A stretch of DNA of 25,444 nt from Candidatus Omnitrophota bacterium (GTDB lineage Bacteria; Omnitrophota; Gorgyraeia; Gygaellales; Profunditerraquicolaceae): assembly GCA_026387255.1 (NCBI GenBank), contig JAPLMA010000057.1, forward strand, positions 1 through 25,444, read 5' to 3'. The position numbers and the translations under genes are program-made. Below the pieces are notes generated by a model. The model ran no database searches. It saw only the letters and a list, made by a program, of their open reading frames with translations, and was not told the origin of the DNA. The first letter of the stretch is position 1; the number at the start of each line of letters is the position of its first letter. Positions 1 through 7,287 of this stretch are shown piece by piece.

Positions 1-1305
1 TGTAGGCGGATCAATGCTAGCAATTGATTCTTGTTTACAAGAACTACAATACCAGATAGGAATTTGATGACCCCACCAGATTTGACGGGAGATGCACCAA
101 TCCTGAATATTCTCCATCCAGTTTAAATAAACTTTAGTCCAGCGCGTAGGATGAAAAGCAATTTTGCCATTTTTAACCGCTTCAATAGCCGGTTTTGCCA
201 ACGGTTCCATCTTAACAAACCATTGACGAGACAAATAAGGTTCTATAATTGTGTGGCAACGATAACAGTGGCCGGCTGAAATTTTATGCAACTCTTCCTT
301 CACTAGATTCCCGCTATCCGATAAATCCTGTAAAATATGACTCCGGGCTGTAAATCTATCCATTCCTGAATAATTGCCAGCATTTTCGTTCATTCTTCCA
401 TCAGGATGCATAACATTAATAAACGCAAGTTTATGTTTTTTTCCGGTTAAGTAATCATTGGGGTCATGCGCAGGTGTAATTTTGACCGCTCCTGTTCCAA
501 ATTCCATATCTACTGAAGCATCAGAGATTATTTTAATTTCTCGATTTAAAAGCGGCAGAATAAGCGTTGCGCCAATAAACTTCTTATAACGTTTGTCTTT
601 TGGATTAATGGCAACCGCTGTGTCACCAAGCATAGTCTCTGGACGAGTAGTAGCAACAATAATGGATTTTTTTGAGTTCTCCTTAAACGGATATTTTATG
701 TAGAAAAGTTTGCCTGGAATCTCTTGATGTGGAGCTTCTTCGTCAGAGAGCGCGGTCTGACAACGCGGACACCAGTTGATAACTCTATCCCCCTGATAGA
801 TAAGCCCTTTCTCCCAAAGTAAAACAAAAGCTGTTCTTACAGATTTAGAATACGCTTCATCCATAGTAAAGCGCTCGCGAGGCCAATCGCAGGCGCAGCC
901 AAGTTTTTTAAGCTGGTTAATTATGGTTGAGCCATAAAGTTGTTTCCATTCCCAGACTTTGTCTAGGAATTTTTCCCGGCCCAGATCTTGCCGTTTTAGG
1001 CCTTCTTTAGCCAAGGATTTTTCCACAACATTCTGTGTGGCAATTCCGGCATGGTCAGTACCCGGCATCCAGAGAGTCGCAAAACCTTTCATTTTTTTGT
1101 AACGGATTAAGATATCTTGAAGAGTATTGTTTAAGGCATGCCCCATGTGTAAAATTCCCGTAACATTGGGCGGTGGAATAACTATGCAATAGGGTGATTT
1201 ATCCGGTGATGATTTTCCGGAAAAGAGATTATTTTGTTGCCAGGCTTCATACCACTTACTTTCGGTATCTTTGGGGTTATACTGCTTAGGGAGTTCTTGG
1301 TTCAT
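1..1305 (-). CDS. valS: Valine--tRNA ligase, N-terminal 435 residues (cut by window edge)
   Basis: Charges tRNA-Val with valine in the cytoplasm. I translated the minus strand by hand from the ATG at 1303-1305; it stays open to base 1, so the C-terminal part lies outside the window. Class I synthetase signatures are clear: PPPNVTGILHMGHALNNTLQ (the HIGH box, as HMGH, near residue 50), the editing-domain motif TTRPETMLGDTAVAINP, and DWCISRQIWWGHQIPIWYC near the window edge. These together identify ValS rather than IleS or LeuS. The KMSKS loop, anticodon-binding domain and C-terminal coiled coil would be further left. The start codon overlaps the cimA stop by one base (TAATG), so translation is probably coupled and the gene is the last one visible of the aspartate-family block. 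Linking ValS to branched-chain amino acid genes makes metabolic sense. Confidence 0.96.
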   Translation of the reverse strand, partial: MNQELPKQYNPKDTESKWYEAWQQNNLFSGKSSPDKSPYCIVIPPPNVTGILHMGHALNNTLQDILIRYKKMKGFATLWMPGTDHAGIATQNVVEKSLAKEGLKRQDLGREKFLDKVWEWKQLYGSTIINQLKKLGCACDWPRERFTMDEAYSKSVRTAFVLLWEKGLIYQGDRVINWCPRCQTALSDEEAPHQEIPGKLFYIKYPFKENSKKSIIVATTRPETMLGDTAVAINPKDKRYKKFIGATLILPLLNREIKIISDASVDMEFGTGAVKITPAHDPNDYLTGKKHKLAFINVMHPDGRMNENAGNYSGMDRFTARSHILQDLSDSGNLVKEELHKISAGHCYRCHTIIEPYLSRQWFVKMEPLAKPAIEAVKNGKIAFHPTRWTKVYLNWMENIQDWCISRQIWWGHQIPIWYCSSCKQESIASIDPPT

Positions 1306-2870
1306 TACTGCTTATCCTTTAGGAGCTTGTACTCAACGCTGTCAACCAGAGCCTGCCAACTAGCCTCAATAATATTTTCATGGACCCCGATTGTATTCCA
1401 GATATCTTTTTCATCCTGAGATTGGATTAATACTCGCACTCGGGCGGCGGTGCCGGTTTTTTCATCCAAAACGCGTACTTTAAAATCGGATAAATGCATT
1501 TTGGCTAAAGTCGGGTAAAAATCCTTCAGCGCTTTGCGCAAGGCATTGTCTAGTGCGTTAATTGGGCCATCTCCTTCGGCAGCAGTGTGCTCTTTAATTC
1601 CTTTAACCTTTAGTTTGATGATCGCTTCAGAGGTAATCTTTTTGTTTTTATCTTTTTCTATGACCACTTTAAATCCCTCTAATTCGAAGAATTTTTTGAA
1701 TTTCTTTAAAGATCTTTGCATTAATATTTGAAAAGACGCCTCCGCGGCTTCAAATTGAAAACCCCGATGTTCCAATGCTTGCACTAATTCCAGGATTTTT
1801 TTTGTTTGCGGGTCCGTTTTGGTGAGGTCATAATTTAGCTCTTTGGCCCTTAATAAGATTCCGGTTTTGCCACCTAACTCGGAAACCAAAATGCGGCGCC
1901 TATTGCCGACTAAACGAGGATCTAAGTGTTCATAAGTTAGGGGGTTTTTCATAATGGCATTAATATGCATCCCGCCTTTATGCGCGAATGCTGAATCACC
2001 CACAAAAGGCTGCTCGTTCTTTAGCCGCATATTGCTGATTTCGCTGACAAAATGTGAAAGATGCGTTAGCTGTTTTAATTGCGCATCCGGGATGCAGTCG
2101 ATTTTTAATTTAATTTTTAAATTTGCAATAATTGCAATTAAGTCTGCGTTTCCGCAGCGTTCCCCATAGCCATTAATCGTACCCTGAATCATATTTGCGC
2201 CGGCTTCTACAGCGGCCAGGGAATTAGCAATTGCCACTCCAGAGTCATTATGGCAATGAATTCCTAAATCGACCTTAATTTTTTCTTTAATTTCTTTGAT
2301 CGTGGAACTTACCTGGCTAGTTAAGGACCCGCCATTAGTATCACAAAGGCAAACTACTGAACAACCGGCATCTTGGGCAACATTTAAAGTTTTTAAGGCG
2401 TAATTTTTGTTGGCCTGGTAGGCGTCAAAAAAATGTTCCGCGTCATAAAATACCAAAAATCCCTTTTTAACTAGGAAATCAATACTGTCAAAAATCATCG
2501 CTAGATTTTCATCCAGCGTAGTTTTTAAAACCTCAGTTACATGAAAATCCCAGGTTTTACCGACGATGGTAATCACTTGGGCTTTAGATTTTAGCAGAGC
2601 CAATAAATTACTATCCTGGCGGGCGGCAATATTTGGCCTGCGGGTCATGCTAAAAGCAGCGATTTTAGAATTTTTAAGTTTAGATTGGCTTATTTTTTTA
2701 AAGAATTCCCGGTCCTTAGGATTTGAACCTGGCCAGCCCCCCTCAATAAAATGTATGCCGATCTTATCTAATTCTTCCGCAATGCGGATTTTATCCATAA
2801 CCGAATAAGAAATTCCTTCTGCCTGTGAGCCGTCCCTTAATGTAGTATCATATAATTTTACCGAAGTCAT
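1305..2870 (-). CDS. cimA: (R)-citramalate synthase
   Basis: Condenses pyruvate with acetyl-CoA to (R)-citramalate, the first step of a threonine-independent route to 2-oxobutyrate and isoleucine. The protein has 521 residues, normal for the CimA branch of the isopropylmalate/homocitrate synthase family. The N-terminal TIM barrel opens with YDTTLRDGSQAEGISYS, followed by FIEGGWPGSNPKD, which is typical of CimA rather than LeuA. Metal and catalytic motifs DTNGG and GIHCHNDSGVA follow near residues 177-212. The C-terminal third (after about residue 390) is the LeuA-type allosteric domain, where isoleucine feedback would act. An AGAGG ribosome site precedes the ATG. It lies 18 nt after lysC, and its stop overlaps the valS start. 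A 2-isopropylmalate synthase is the only serious alternative and is disfavoured by the GGWPGSNPKD segment. Confidence 0.93.
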   Translation of the reverse strand: MTSVKLYDTTLRDGSQAEGISYSVMDKIRIAEELDKIGIHFIEGGWPGSNPKDREFFKKISQSKLKNSKIAAFSMTRRPNIAARQDSNLLALLKSKAQVITIVGKTWDFHVTEVLKTTLDENLAMIFDSIDFLVKKGFLVFYDAEHFFDAYQANKNYALKTLNVAQDAGCSVVCLCDTNGGSLTSQVSSTIKEIKEKIKVDLGIHCHNDSGVAIANSLAAVEAGANMIQGTINGYGERCGNADLIAIIANLKIKLKIDCIPDAQLKQLTHLSHFVSEISNMRLKNEQPFVGDSAFAHKGGMHINAIMKNPLTYEHLDPRLVGNRRRILVSELGGKTGILLRAKELNYDLTKTDPQTKKILELVQALEHRGFQFEAAEASFQILMQRSLKKFKKFFELEGFKVVIEKDKNKKITSEAIIKLKVKGIKEHTAAEGDGPINALDNALRKALKDFYPTLAKMHLSDFKVRVLDEKTGTAARVRVLIQSQDEKDIWNTIGVHENIIEASWQALVDSVEYKLLKDKQ

Positions 2871-2888
2871 ATTTTACCTCTCATCTAG

Positions 2889-3368
2889 TCATTTATTTAG
2901 CCCGAAATCAGCGTGTAATTTTTTTACGGCTATTTCAGCGCCTTTCTTTTTGATAATACAGGAAATACTGATATCTGAAGTAGAGATCATTTCAATATTA
3001 ATTTTGTTGTCCGCCAAGATTCCGAACATCTTTGCCGCTACACCTCGATGAGATTTCATGCCTACCCCGACAATCGAGACACGGGCAATATCTTCATCTA
3101 GCAGGACATCACCGGCGCCGATTTTTTTAGCGACCATTTTAGCAATCTTACTCGCTTTGGTTAAGTCGGCTTTAGCAATAGTAAAAGATATGTCCGTTGA
3201 GCGGGTATTATGGCTTACGTTTTGTACGATCATATCCACACTTACTCCAGAAGTCGCTAGATCTTTAAATAATTTTACTGCCACTCCGGGTTTGTCTGGA
3301 ACCCCACAGAGAGTGATTTTTGCTTCATTTCTATTTAAAGTTATCCCGCTGACTAAAACATCTTCCAT
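2889..3368 (-). CDS. Predicted internal in-frame lysC product (aspartate kinase beta subunit)
   Basis: Within lysC, an ATG at 3366-3368 (start of MEDVLVSGITL) is preceded by a full AAGGAGG Shine-Dalgarno sequence at 3377-3383 with an 8-nt spacer. Translation from it would give 159 residues containing exactly the two ACT domains and no kinase domain. In Bacillus and Corynebacterium, aspartate kinase II is an alpha2-beta2 enzyme whose beta chain arises from just such an internal start at the domain boundary. By analogy this gene probably makes both chains. The ribosome site and its position are seen directly; the production of the short chain is inferred. Confidence 0.65.
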   Translation of the reverse strand: MEDVLVSGITLNRNEAKITLCGVPDKPGVAVKLFKDLATSGVSVDMIVQNVSHNTRSTDISFTIAKADLTKASKIAKMVAKKIGAGDVLLDEDIARVSIVGVGMKSHRGVAAKMFGILADNKINIEMISTSDISISCIIKKKGAEIAVKKLHADFGLNK

Positions 3369-4112
3369 CTTTTTAACCTCCTTAATGATCATGGTTCCTT
3401 TTTTGGTATTAAATGAAGAACGCACATGCAAGGGGACATTAAATTTTTTAGCTACTTCAATAGAACGCGGTTGCATTACTTGAGCTCCCAAAGAAGCCAT
3501 CTCAAGCATTTCATCATAAGTGATTTTTTTAATCTTTCTCGCCCGGGGTTCAATGCGCGGATCAGTAGTATAAATACCTTCGACATCCGTGTAGATTTCA
3601 CAGGAATTTGCTTGGAGTTCTTTGGCTAAAGCTACCGCAGTGAGGTCTGAGCCGCCCCTGCCTAAAGTAGTAATATCCTGATTTAAGGTCACTCCCTGAA
3701 AACCGGCCACGATAACAATTCTGCCCTTTTTTAATTCCTCTTTAATTTTATCTACGTTTATTTTAATAATTCTGGCTCGGGTATGGCTGCTATCAGTAAT
3801 AATCCCGACCTGGGAACCGGTAAATGAAATAGCTTCGCTTCCTAGCTTTTGAATCGCCATCGCTAAAAGCGCAACGGAAATTTGTTCTCCGGTAGAAAGC
3901 AACATATCCATTTCCCGTTCGCAAGGATGAGGATTAATCTTCTCTGCCAATGCCACTAATTCATCGGTAGTATCTCCTAAAGCCGAAACCACCACCACCA
4001 ACTCGTAGCCTATTTTACTATACCCGACTACTCTTTGCGCCACTCTTTGAATACGTCCAACATTGGCGACGCTTGAACCACCGTATTTTTGCACTACTAA
4101 ACCTTTACTCAT
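2889..4112 (-). CDS. lysC: Aspartate kinase (alpha subunit)
   Basis: Phosphorylates L-aspartate to 4-aspartyl phosphate, the committed step to lysine, methionine and threonine. The 407 residues match the usual length of single-function aspartate kinases. The kinase domain (about residues 1-245) starts with the catalytic VQKYGGSSVANVGR motif and includes TTLGRGGSDLTAVALA and EIYTDVEGIYTTDPR. Two ACT domains follow (about 265-335 and 345-407), with GVPDKPGVAVKLF and GVGMKSHRGVAAKMF, the expected site for lysine and/or threonine inhibition. A GAGGAG ribosome site at 4121-4126 directly abuts a 12-bp palindrome (4126-4161), so folding of that palindrome could affect initiation. There is no fused homoserine dehydrogenase; hom is a separate gene upstream in the same block. 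An internal start for a beta subunit is listed separately. Confidence 0.96.
   Translation of the reverse strand: MSKGLVVQKYGGSSVANVGRIQRVAQRVVGYSKIGYELVVVVSALGDTTDELVALAEKINPHPCEREMDMLLSTGEQISVALLAMAIQKLGSEAISFTGSQVGIITDSSHTRARIIKINVDKIKEELKKGRIVIVAGFQGVTLNQDITTLGRGGSDLTAVALAKELQANSCEIYTDVEGIYTTDPRIEPRARKIKKITYDEMLEMASLGAQVMQPRSIEVAKKFNVPLHVRSSFNTKKGTMIIKEVKKMEDVLVSGITLNRNEAKITLCGVPDKPGVAVKLFKDLATSGVSVDMIVQNVSHNTRSTDISFTIAKADLTKASKIAKMVAKKIGAGDVLLDEDIARVSIVGVGMKSHRGVAAKMFGILADNKINIEMISTSDISISCIIKKKGAEIAVKKLHADFGLNK
3377..3383 (-). promoter_or_regulatory. Internal Shine-Dalgarno sequence in lysC
   Basis: AAGGAGG on the minus strand, 8 nt before the in-frame ATG at 3368. It is stronger than the ribosome site of the full-length lysC and sits exactly at the kinase/ACT domain junction, which argues that it is functional rather than a chance Lys-Glu-Val coding sequence. 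Confidence 0.65.
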
Positions 4113-4125
4113 TATCTGTTCTCCT

Positions 4126-4205
4126 CATTTTTCCCCAGCCTCCGGCGGGTGGGGAAAAATGACCCCGAGCTCCGCGAGGGGGCACACCCGCTTAGCGCCG
4201 GGTGT
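4126..4205. repeat. Cluster of GC-rich palindromes between the PGM-like gene and lysC
   Basis: Three inverted repeats sit side by side. The first has perfect 12-bp arms CATTTTTCCCCA (4126-4137) and TGGGGAAAAATG (4150-4161). The second has CCCC/GGGG arms around GAGCTCCGCGA (about 4163-4181). The third has ACACCCG/CGGGTGT arms (4184-4190, 4199-4205) and spans the TAA stop of the PGM-like gene. The block is far more GC-rich than its surroundings. It is not a classical terminator, because the 3' arm of the large palindrome ends in A residues on both strands. It looks like small mobile palindromic elements or an RNA structure that modulates lysC initiation. Confidence 0.6.
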
Positions 4206-5400
4206 TTAAAATAAAATATTCCATAAGTTGATGGCCATTTTTAAAATAAAGTTGCGATTTTCCTGCCTCTTTTTCACTATAATTAAGAAATTCTCCTTTA
4301 GGTATATCCTTACCGTAAATCGCAAAAGGAATCGCTTCGGAAGTATGCGTTTTTAAAGACAGTGGTGTGGCATGATCCGGTAAAACCATAATCCGGAAAT
4401 CTTCTTTACCCTTACAATATTCCAGAAAGGAACCGACCACTAGTTGATCAAAACGCTCAATAGCAGTAAGTTTCTCCCGCAAATCACCGTTATGCCCGGC
4501 TTCATCCGGAGCCTCAACATGCACAAATACAAAATCGTTTTTCTTTAAAGACTTGATAGCGGCTTTAGCTTTGCCTGCGTAATCCGTATCATAATAACCG
4601 GTTGCCCCAGGAACATTTATTACCTCCAGGCCCAAAATGCGCCCTAACCCTTTAATCAGGTCAACCGCTGAAATTACGCTTCCGGATAAACCGAATTTAT
4701 CCATAAATTTAGGCATATTAGGTTTTACTCCTTGCCCCCAAAGCCAGATCATATTTGCCGGGTTTTCTTTCAAGTCCAGCCGGACTTGATTAATTTCATG
4801 GTTTCCCAGAATTTCTTTGGAATCTAGCATAAGTTTAATGATCATCTCTGCGTTTTGGCCTTTAGGTAAGTGTTGATTAATGCTCTTTCCGGTAATATCA
4901 TGCGGAGCCCAGCATTTTAAATTTTGCAATTTTAATTCTCTACCGCGCTTAACTAAAAGCAGATGACGATAACTTACTCCTGAAAAAAAACGCAAATTAT
5001 TTTTTCCTAGCTTTTGATCAATAAATTTAATCAAAATCTGCGCTTCTGTTGACTTGATATGCCCGGCGCTATAATCGAGTAAAATATCGCCTCCGGAGGT
5101 GATTAAGTTACAGCGAAAAGCGATATCATCATCTTCTAGTTCAATACCCAGGTTGGCGGCTTCTAAAGGACCTCTTCCTGAATAATACTTTTTTGGGTCA
5201 TATCCCAAAATTGAAAGATTAGCGACATCTGATGCCGGGGTCATTTTATCAGGAATGGTTTTGGCTTGGCCTAAAGTTCCATTTTTCGCGATAAAATCCA
5301 TATTCGGTGTGCGCGCTGCCTCTAAGGGGGTACGCATACCTAATTCCTCGATGGGGTAATCTGCCATACCATCACCAACCAGTACAATGTATTTTGTCAT
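4192..5400 (-). CDS. apgM: Archaeal-type phosphoglycerate mutase family protein, proposed homoserine kinase
   Basis: This 402-residue protein belongs to the alkaline-phosphatase-like, cofactor-independent phosphoglycerate mutase family of archaeal type (COG3635). Visible motifs are LVGDGMADYPIEELGMRTPL at the N-terminus (metal-binding Asp), MTPASDVANLSILGYDP (phospho-acceptor Ser region), GRGPLEAANLGI, FVHVEAPDEAGHNGD and VLPDHATPLSLKTHT (metal-binding DH/H residues). A subfamily of these proteins (TIGR02535) has been proposed as homoserine kinase because its genes cluster with hom and thrC where no ThrB is found. Here it lies between thrC/coaB and lysC, and no GHMP-type thrB is in the window, so homoserine phosphorylation is the likelier role; glycolytic mutase activity cannot be excluded. 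It starts 13 nt after coaB with an AAGGA ribosome site. Confidence 0.85.
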   Translation of the reverse strand: MTKYIVLVGDGMADYPIEELGMRTPLEAARTPNMDFIAKNGTLGQAKTIPDKMTPASDVANLSILGYDPKKYYSGRGPLEAANLGIELEDDDIAFRCNLITSGGDILLDYSAGHIKSTEAQILIKFIDQKLGKNNLRFFSGVSYRHLLLVKRGRELKLQNLKCWAPHDITGKSINQHLPKGQNAEMIIKLMLDSKEILGNHEINQVRLDLKENPANMIWLWGQGVKPNMPKFMDKFGLSGSVISAVDLIKGLGRILGLEVINVPGATGYYDTDYAGKAKAAIKSLKKNDFVFVHVEAPDEAGHNGDLREKLTAIERFDQLVVGSFLEYCKGKEDFRIMVLPDHATPLSLKTHTSEAIPFAIYGKDIPKGEFLNYSEKEAGKSQLYFKNGHQLMEYFILNTRR

Positions 5401-5413
5401 AATCAGAGATCCT

Positions 5414-6055
5414 TTATAATTGATTCCTTAATAATTTGCACAAATAAATAGCCATTTTTATTTTATTTAAGAAAGGCCCGTATTTATTCAGGCCATCTAA
5501 AATATAAGATTGATAACCATTGTGGTTATTGGAATTAGCTACCACCAAATTTAAATTTTCCTTTTTAAGTAGCGCATTGCCTTTTGCTAGCAACTCAGTT
5601 TTATTTGTATTTGGTTGGAACTTAAAACCTACGGTAAATAAATCCGGTTGATAAATTTTTAACTTACTGATCAGTTTCCGCGTCGGCACTAAATTTATTT
5701 TCCAGCTCTTGCGCAGAGAACTGACTTTACGCTGAATAATTTCTTTGGGCTGATAATCGGCAACTGCCGCAGCGTGGATCACGGCCGCATAACCCCCATT
5801 TTTTAATTCTTTATCCAGGAGCCGGGCTAATTCAGAAAAATATTTAAAACGTATCACTTTGATGCCTGTTTGGCCAGCTCGGTAGAAATTTCCTGGGCCA
5901 AGCAATAGAGTAACTTTGGCCCCTATTTTTTTAAATTTATCGGCCAGGATAAATCCGGTTTCACCCGTAGACAAGTTACTAATTACCCGCGCTTGGTCAA
6001 TCGCTACCCAAGTCGGTCCTGCCGTAATAAGAATTTTTTTACCTTTTAATGACAT
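5414..6055 (-). CDS. coaB: Phosphopantothenate--cysteine ligase, stand-alone CoaB domain
   Basis: Joins 4'-phosphopantothenate and cysteine in coenzyme A synthesis. At 213 residues it corresponds only to the C-terminal (CoaB) half of the usual bifunctional CoaBC/Dfp flavoprotein. Motifs are KKILITAGPTWVAIDQARVI, SNLSTGETGF (substrate/nucleotide loop), and AAAVADYQPKEI followed by a basic segment. The CoaC decarboxylase half, with its FMN-binding and PxMNxxMW motifs, is absent here and in the neighbouring sequence, so it must be encoded elsewhere. No good ribosome site precedes the ATG at 6055, and the 149 nt separating it from thrC are filled by a repeat. Lone CoaB proteins are known in some bacteria, so this may be an ancestral split rather than truncation. 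Confidence 0.88.
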   Translation of the reverse strand: MSLKGKKILITAGPTWVAIDQARVISNLSTGETGFILADKFKKIGAKVTLLLGPGNFYRAGQTGIKVIRFKYFSELARLLDKELKNGGYAAVIHAAAVADYQPKEIIQRKVSSLRKSWKINLVPTRKLISKLKIYQPDLFTVGFKFQPNTNKTELLAKGNALLKKENLNLVVANSNNHNGYQSYILDGLNKYGPFLNKIKMAIYLCKLLRNQL

Positions 6056-6061
6056 AATTAG

Positions 6062-6200
6062 TGACTAAATTCTAAACGCGAAACTTTAAATCTTAAGCAA
6101 ATCCTAAATCCGAAACTTAAAACTTTAAAACTAATGTTTGGGTTTTTAGTTTATAGTTTCGAGTTAGTTTAGAGTTTAGGATTTCGGATTTAGAGTTTAT
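6062..6200. repeat. Imperfect inverted repeat of the TCTAAATCCGAAA family
   Basis: This thrC-coaB spacer is built from reiterated short words such as TCTAAA, CCTAAATCCGAAA and AACTTTAAAA. The left arm (about 6066-6134) reads forward and the right arm (about 6150-6199) is a related sequence in reverse complement, so the transcript could fold into one long imperfect hairpin. A half copy of the same element lies at 13367-13396, and a related inverted repeat at 13183-13264. No coding capacity is visible. Confidence 0.7.
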
Positions 6201-6204
6201 ATTA

Positions 6205-7287
6205 TTAATAGCCAATTTCTTTAATAATTGTTTTAAAATCTGCGCGCATGAGCTTAGGTGGCTGAATCGTTTTAATCGCCCGTTCAGGGTCTTTTAAACC
6301 ATGTCCGGTTAGAATACAAACAATACGAATTTTTTGCTGTTTGGTTAAGTAGCGTTGGAAGTAACCTTTTTTTATTAATTTTAAAAGACCGGCAATCGAA
6401 GCCGCAGAAGCCGGCTCAGCAAACACACCTTCTTTTTCCGCGAGTATTCTGTAAGCAACAAGTATCTGTTTATCTGAAACCAGATCAATCAATCCCTTGG
6501 ATTCATCACGGGCAAGCAGGGCGTTTTTCCAACTGGCCGGGTTTCCGATACGAATAGCAGTAGCAATAGTTTCAGGGTTGTTAATTGGCTTGCCTCTTAC
6601 AATTGGCGCCGCCCCTGCTGCTTGAAAACCTAACATCACCGGAAGCCTTTTGCTTAAGCCTTGCGTTTTATATTCTTTGTATCCTTCCCAGTAGGCAGTG
6701 ATGTTACCTGCATTTCCTACCGGCATAATTTGGAAATCCGGTGCATTGCCTAAATAGTCGCATATTTCAAAACTAGCAGTTTTTTGTCCTTGAATACGAT
6801 AAGGATTTAAAGAATTCACCAGTGTGATGGGAAACATTTTAGTAATTTCTTTCACCAGGTTTAAAGCATCATCAAAATTTCCTTTAATCGCTAAGACTTT
6901 TGCCCCGTGAATTAATGCCTGACTAAGTTTTCCCAGAGCAATTGCACCGCTGGGGATAAGCACGATACATTTTATTCCTGCGCGTGCAGCATAGGCAGCT
7001 GCGGATGCGGATGTATTTCCGGTAGAGGCACAGATCACTGCCGTAGCCTTTTGTTCACAGGCCTTGGAAATAGCCAGGGTCATCCCCCTGTCTTTGAATG
7101 AACCAGTAGGATTAAGGCCTTCGTACTTTAAATAAACTTCGGAATTTTTTCCCACCAGCCGGCTTAAATAGCCGGCATAAATCAAGGGAGTGTTTCCTTC
7201 ATTTAGAGTAATGATCGGAGTTTTGCTGTTTACCGGTAAAAACCTACTGTATTTCTGAATGATTCCCTTATATTTTTTCGCGTTCAT
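6205..7287 (-). CDS. thrC: Threonine synthase
   Basis: Converts O-phospho-L-homoserine to threonine with pyridoxal phosphate. The 360-residue protein is the shorter, Bacillus-like form. The PLP lysine is K65 in KYEGLNPTGSFKDRGMTLA; the phosphate and substrate loops are seen in CASTGNTSASAAAYAARAG and MPVGNAGNITAYW; ILTGHGLKDP is near the C-terminus. The start codon overlaps the hom stop by one base (TAATG), so the two enzymes are translationally coupled, and the PGM-like proposed homoserine kinase that would make its substrate is two genes downstream. A PLP synthesis gene (pdxJ) is elsewhere in the window. Confidence 0.97.
   Translation of the reverse strand: MNAKKYKGIIQKYSRFLPVNSKTPIITLNEGNTPLIYAGYLSRLVGKNSEVYLKYEGLNPTGSFKDRGMTLAISKACEQKATAVICASTGNTSASAAAYAARAGIKCIVLIPSGAIALGKLSQALIHGAKVLAIKGNFDDALNLVKEITKMFPITLVNSLNPYRIQGQKTASFEICDYLGNAPDFQIMPVGNAGNITAYWEGYKEYKTQGLSKRLPVMLGFQAAGAAPIVRGKPINNPETIATAIRIGNPASWKNALLARDESKGLIDLVSDKQILVAYRILAEKEGVFAEPASAASIAGLLKLIKKGYFQRYLTKQQKIRIVCILTGHGLKDPERAIKTIQPPKLMRADFKTIIKEIGY

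Noticed and set aside
1234..1419. Short plus-strand open frames opposite valS, cimA, lysC, hom, gpsA, folP, ftsH and the acs genes
   Set aside because: They lie wholly antisense to well-identified genes, resemble no protein family and have no supporting ribosome sites; they are shadows of the coding strand.
4126..4161. Large palindrome before lysC as a Rho-independent terminator
   Set aside because: On both strands the 3' arm ends in A residues and no U tract follows, and lysC begins 14 nt later with a good ribosome site.
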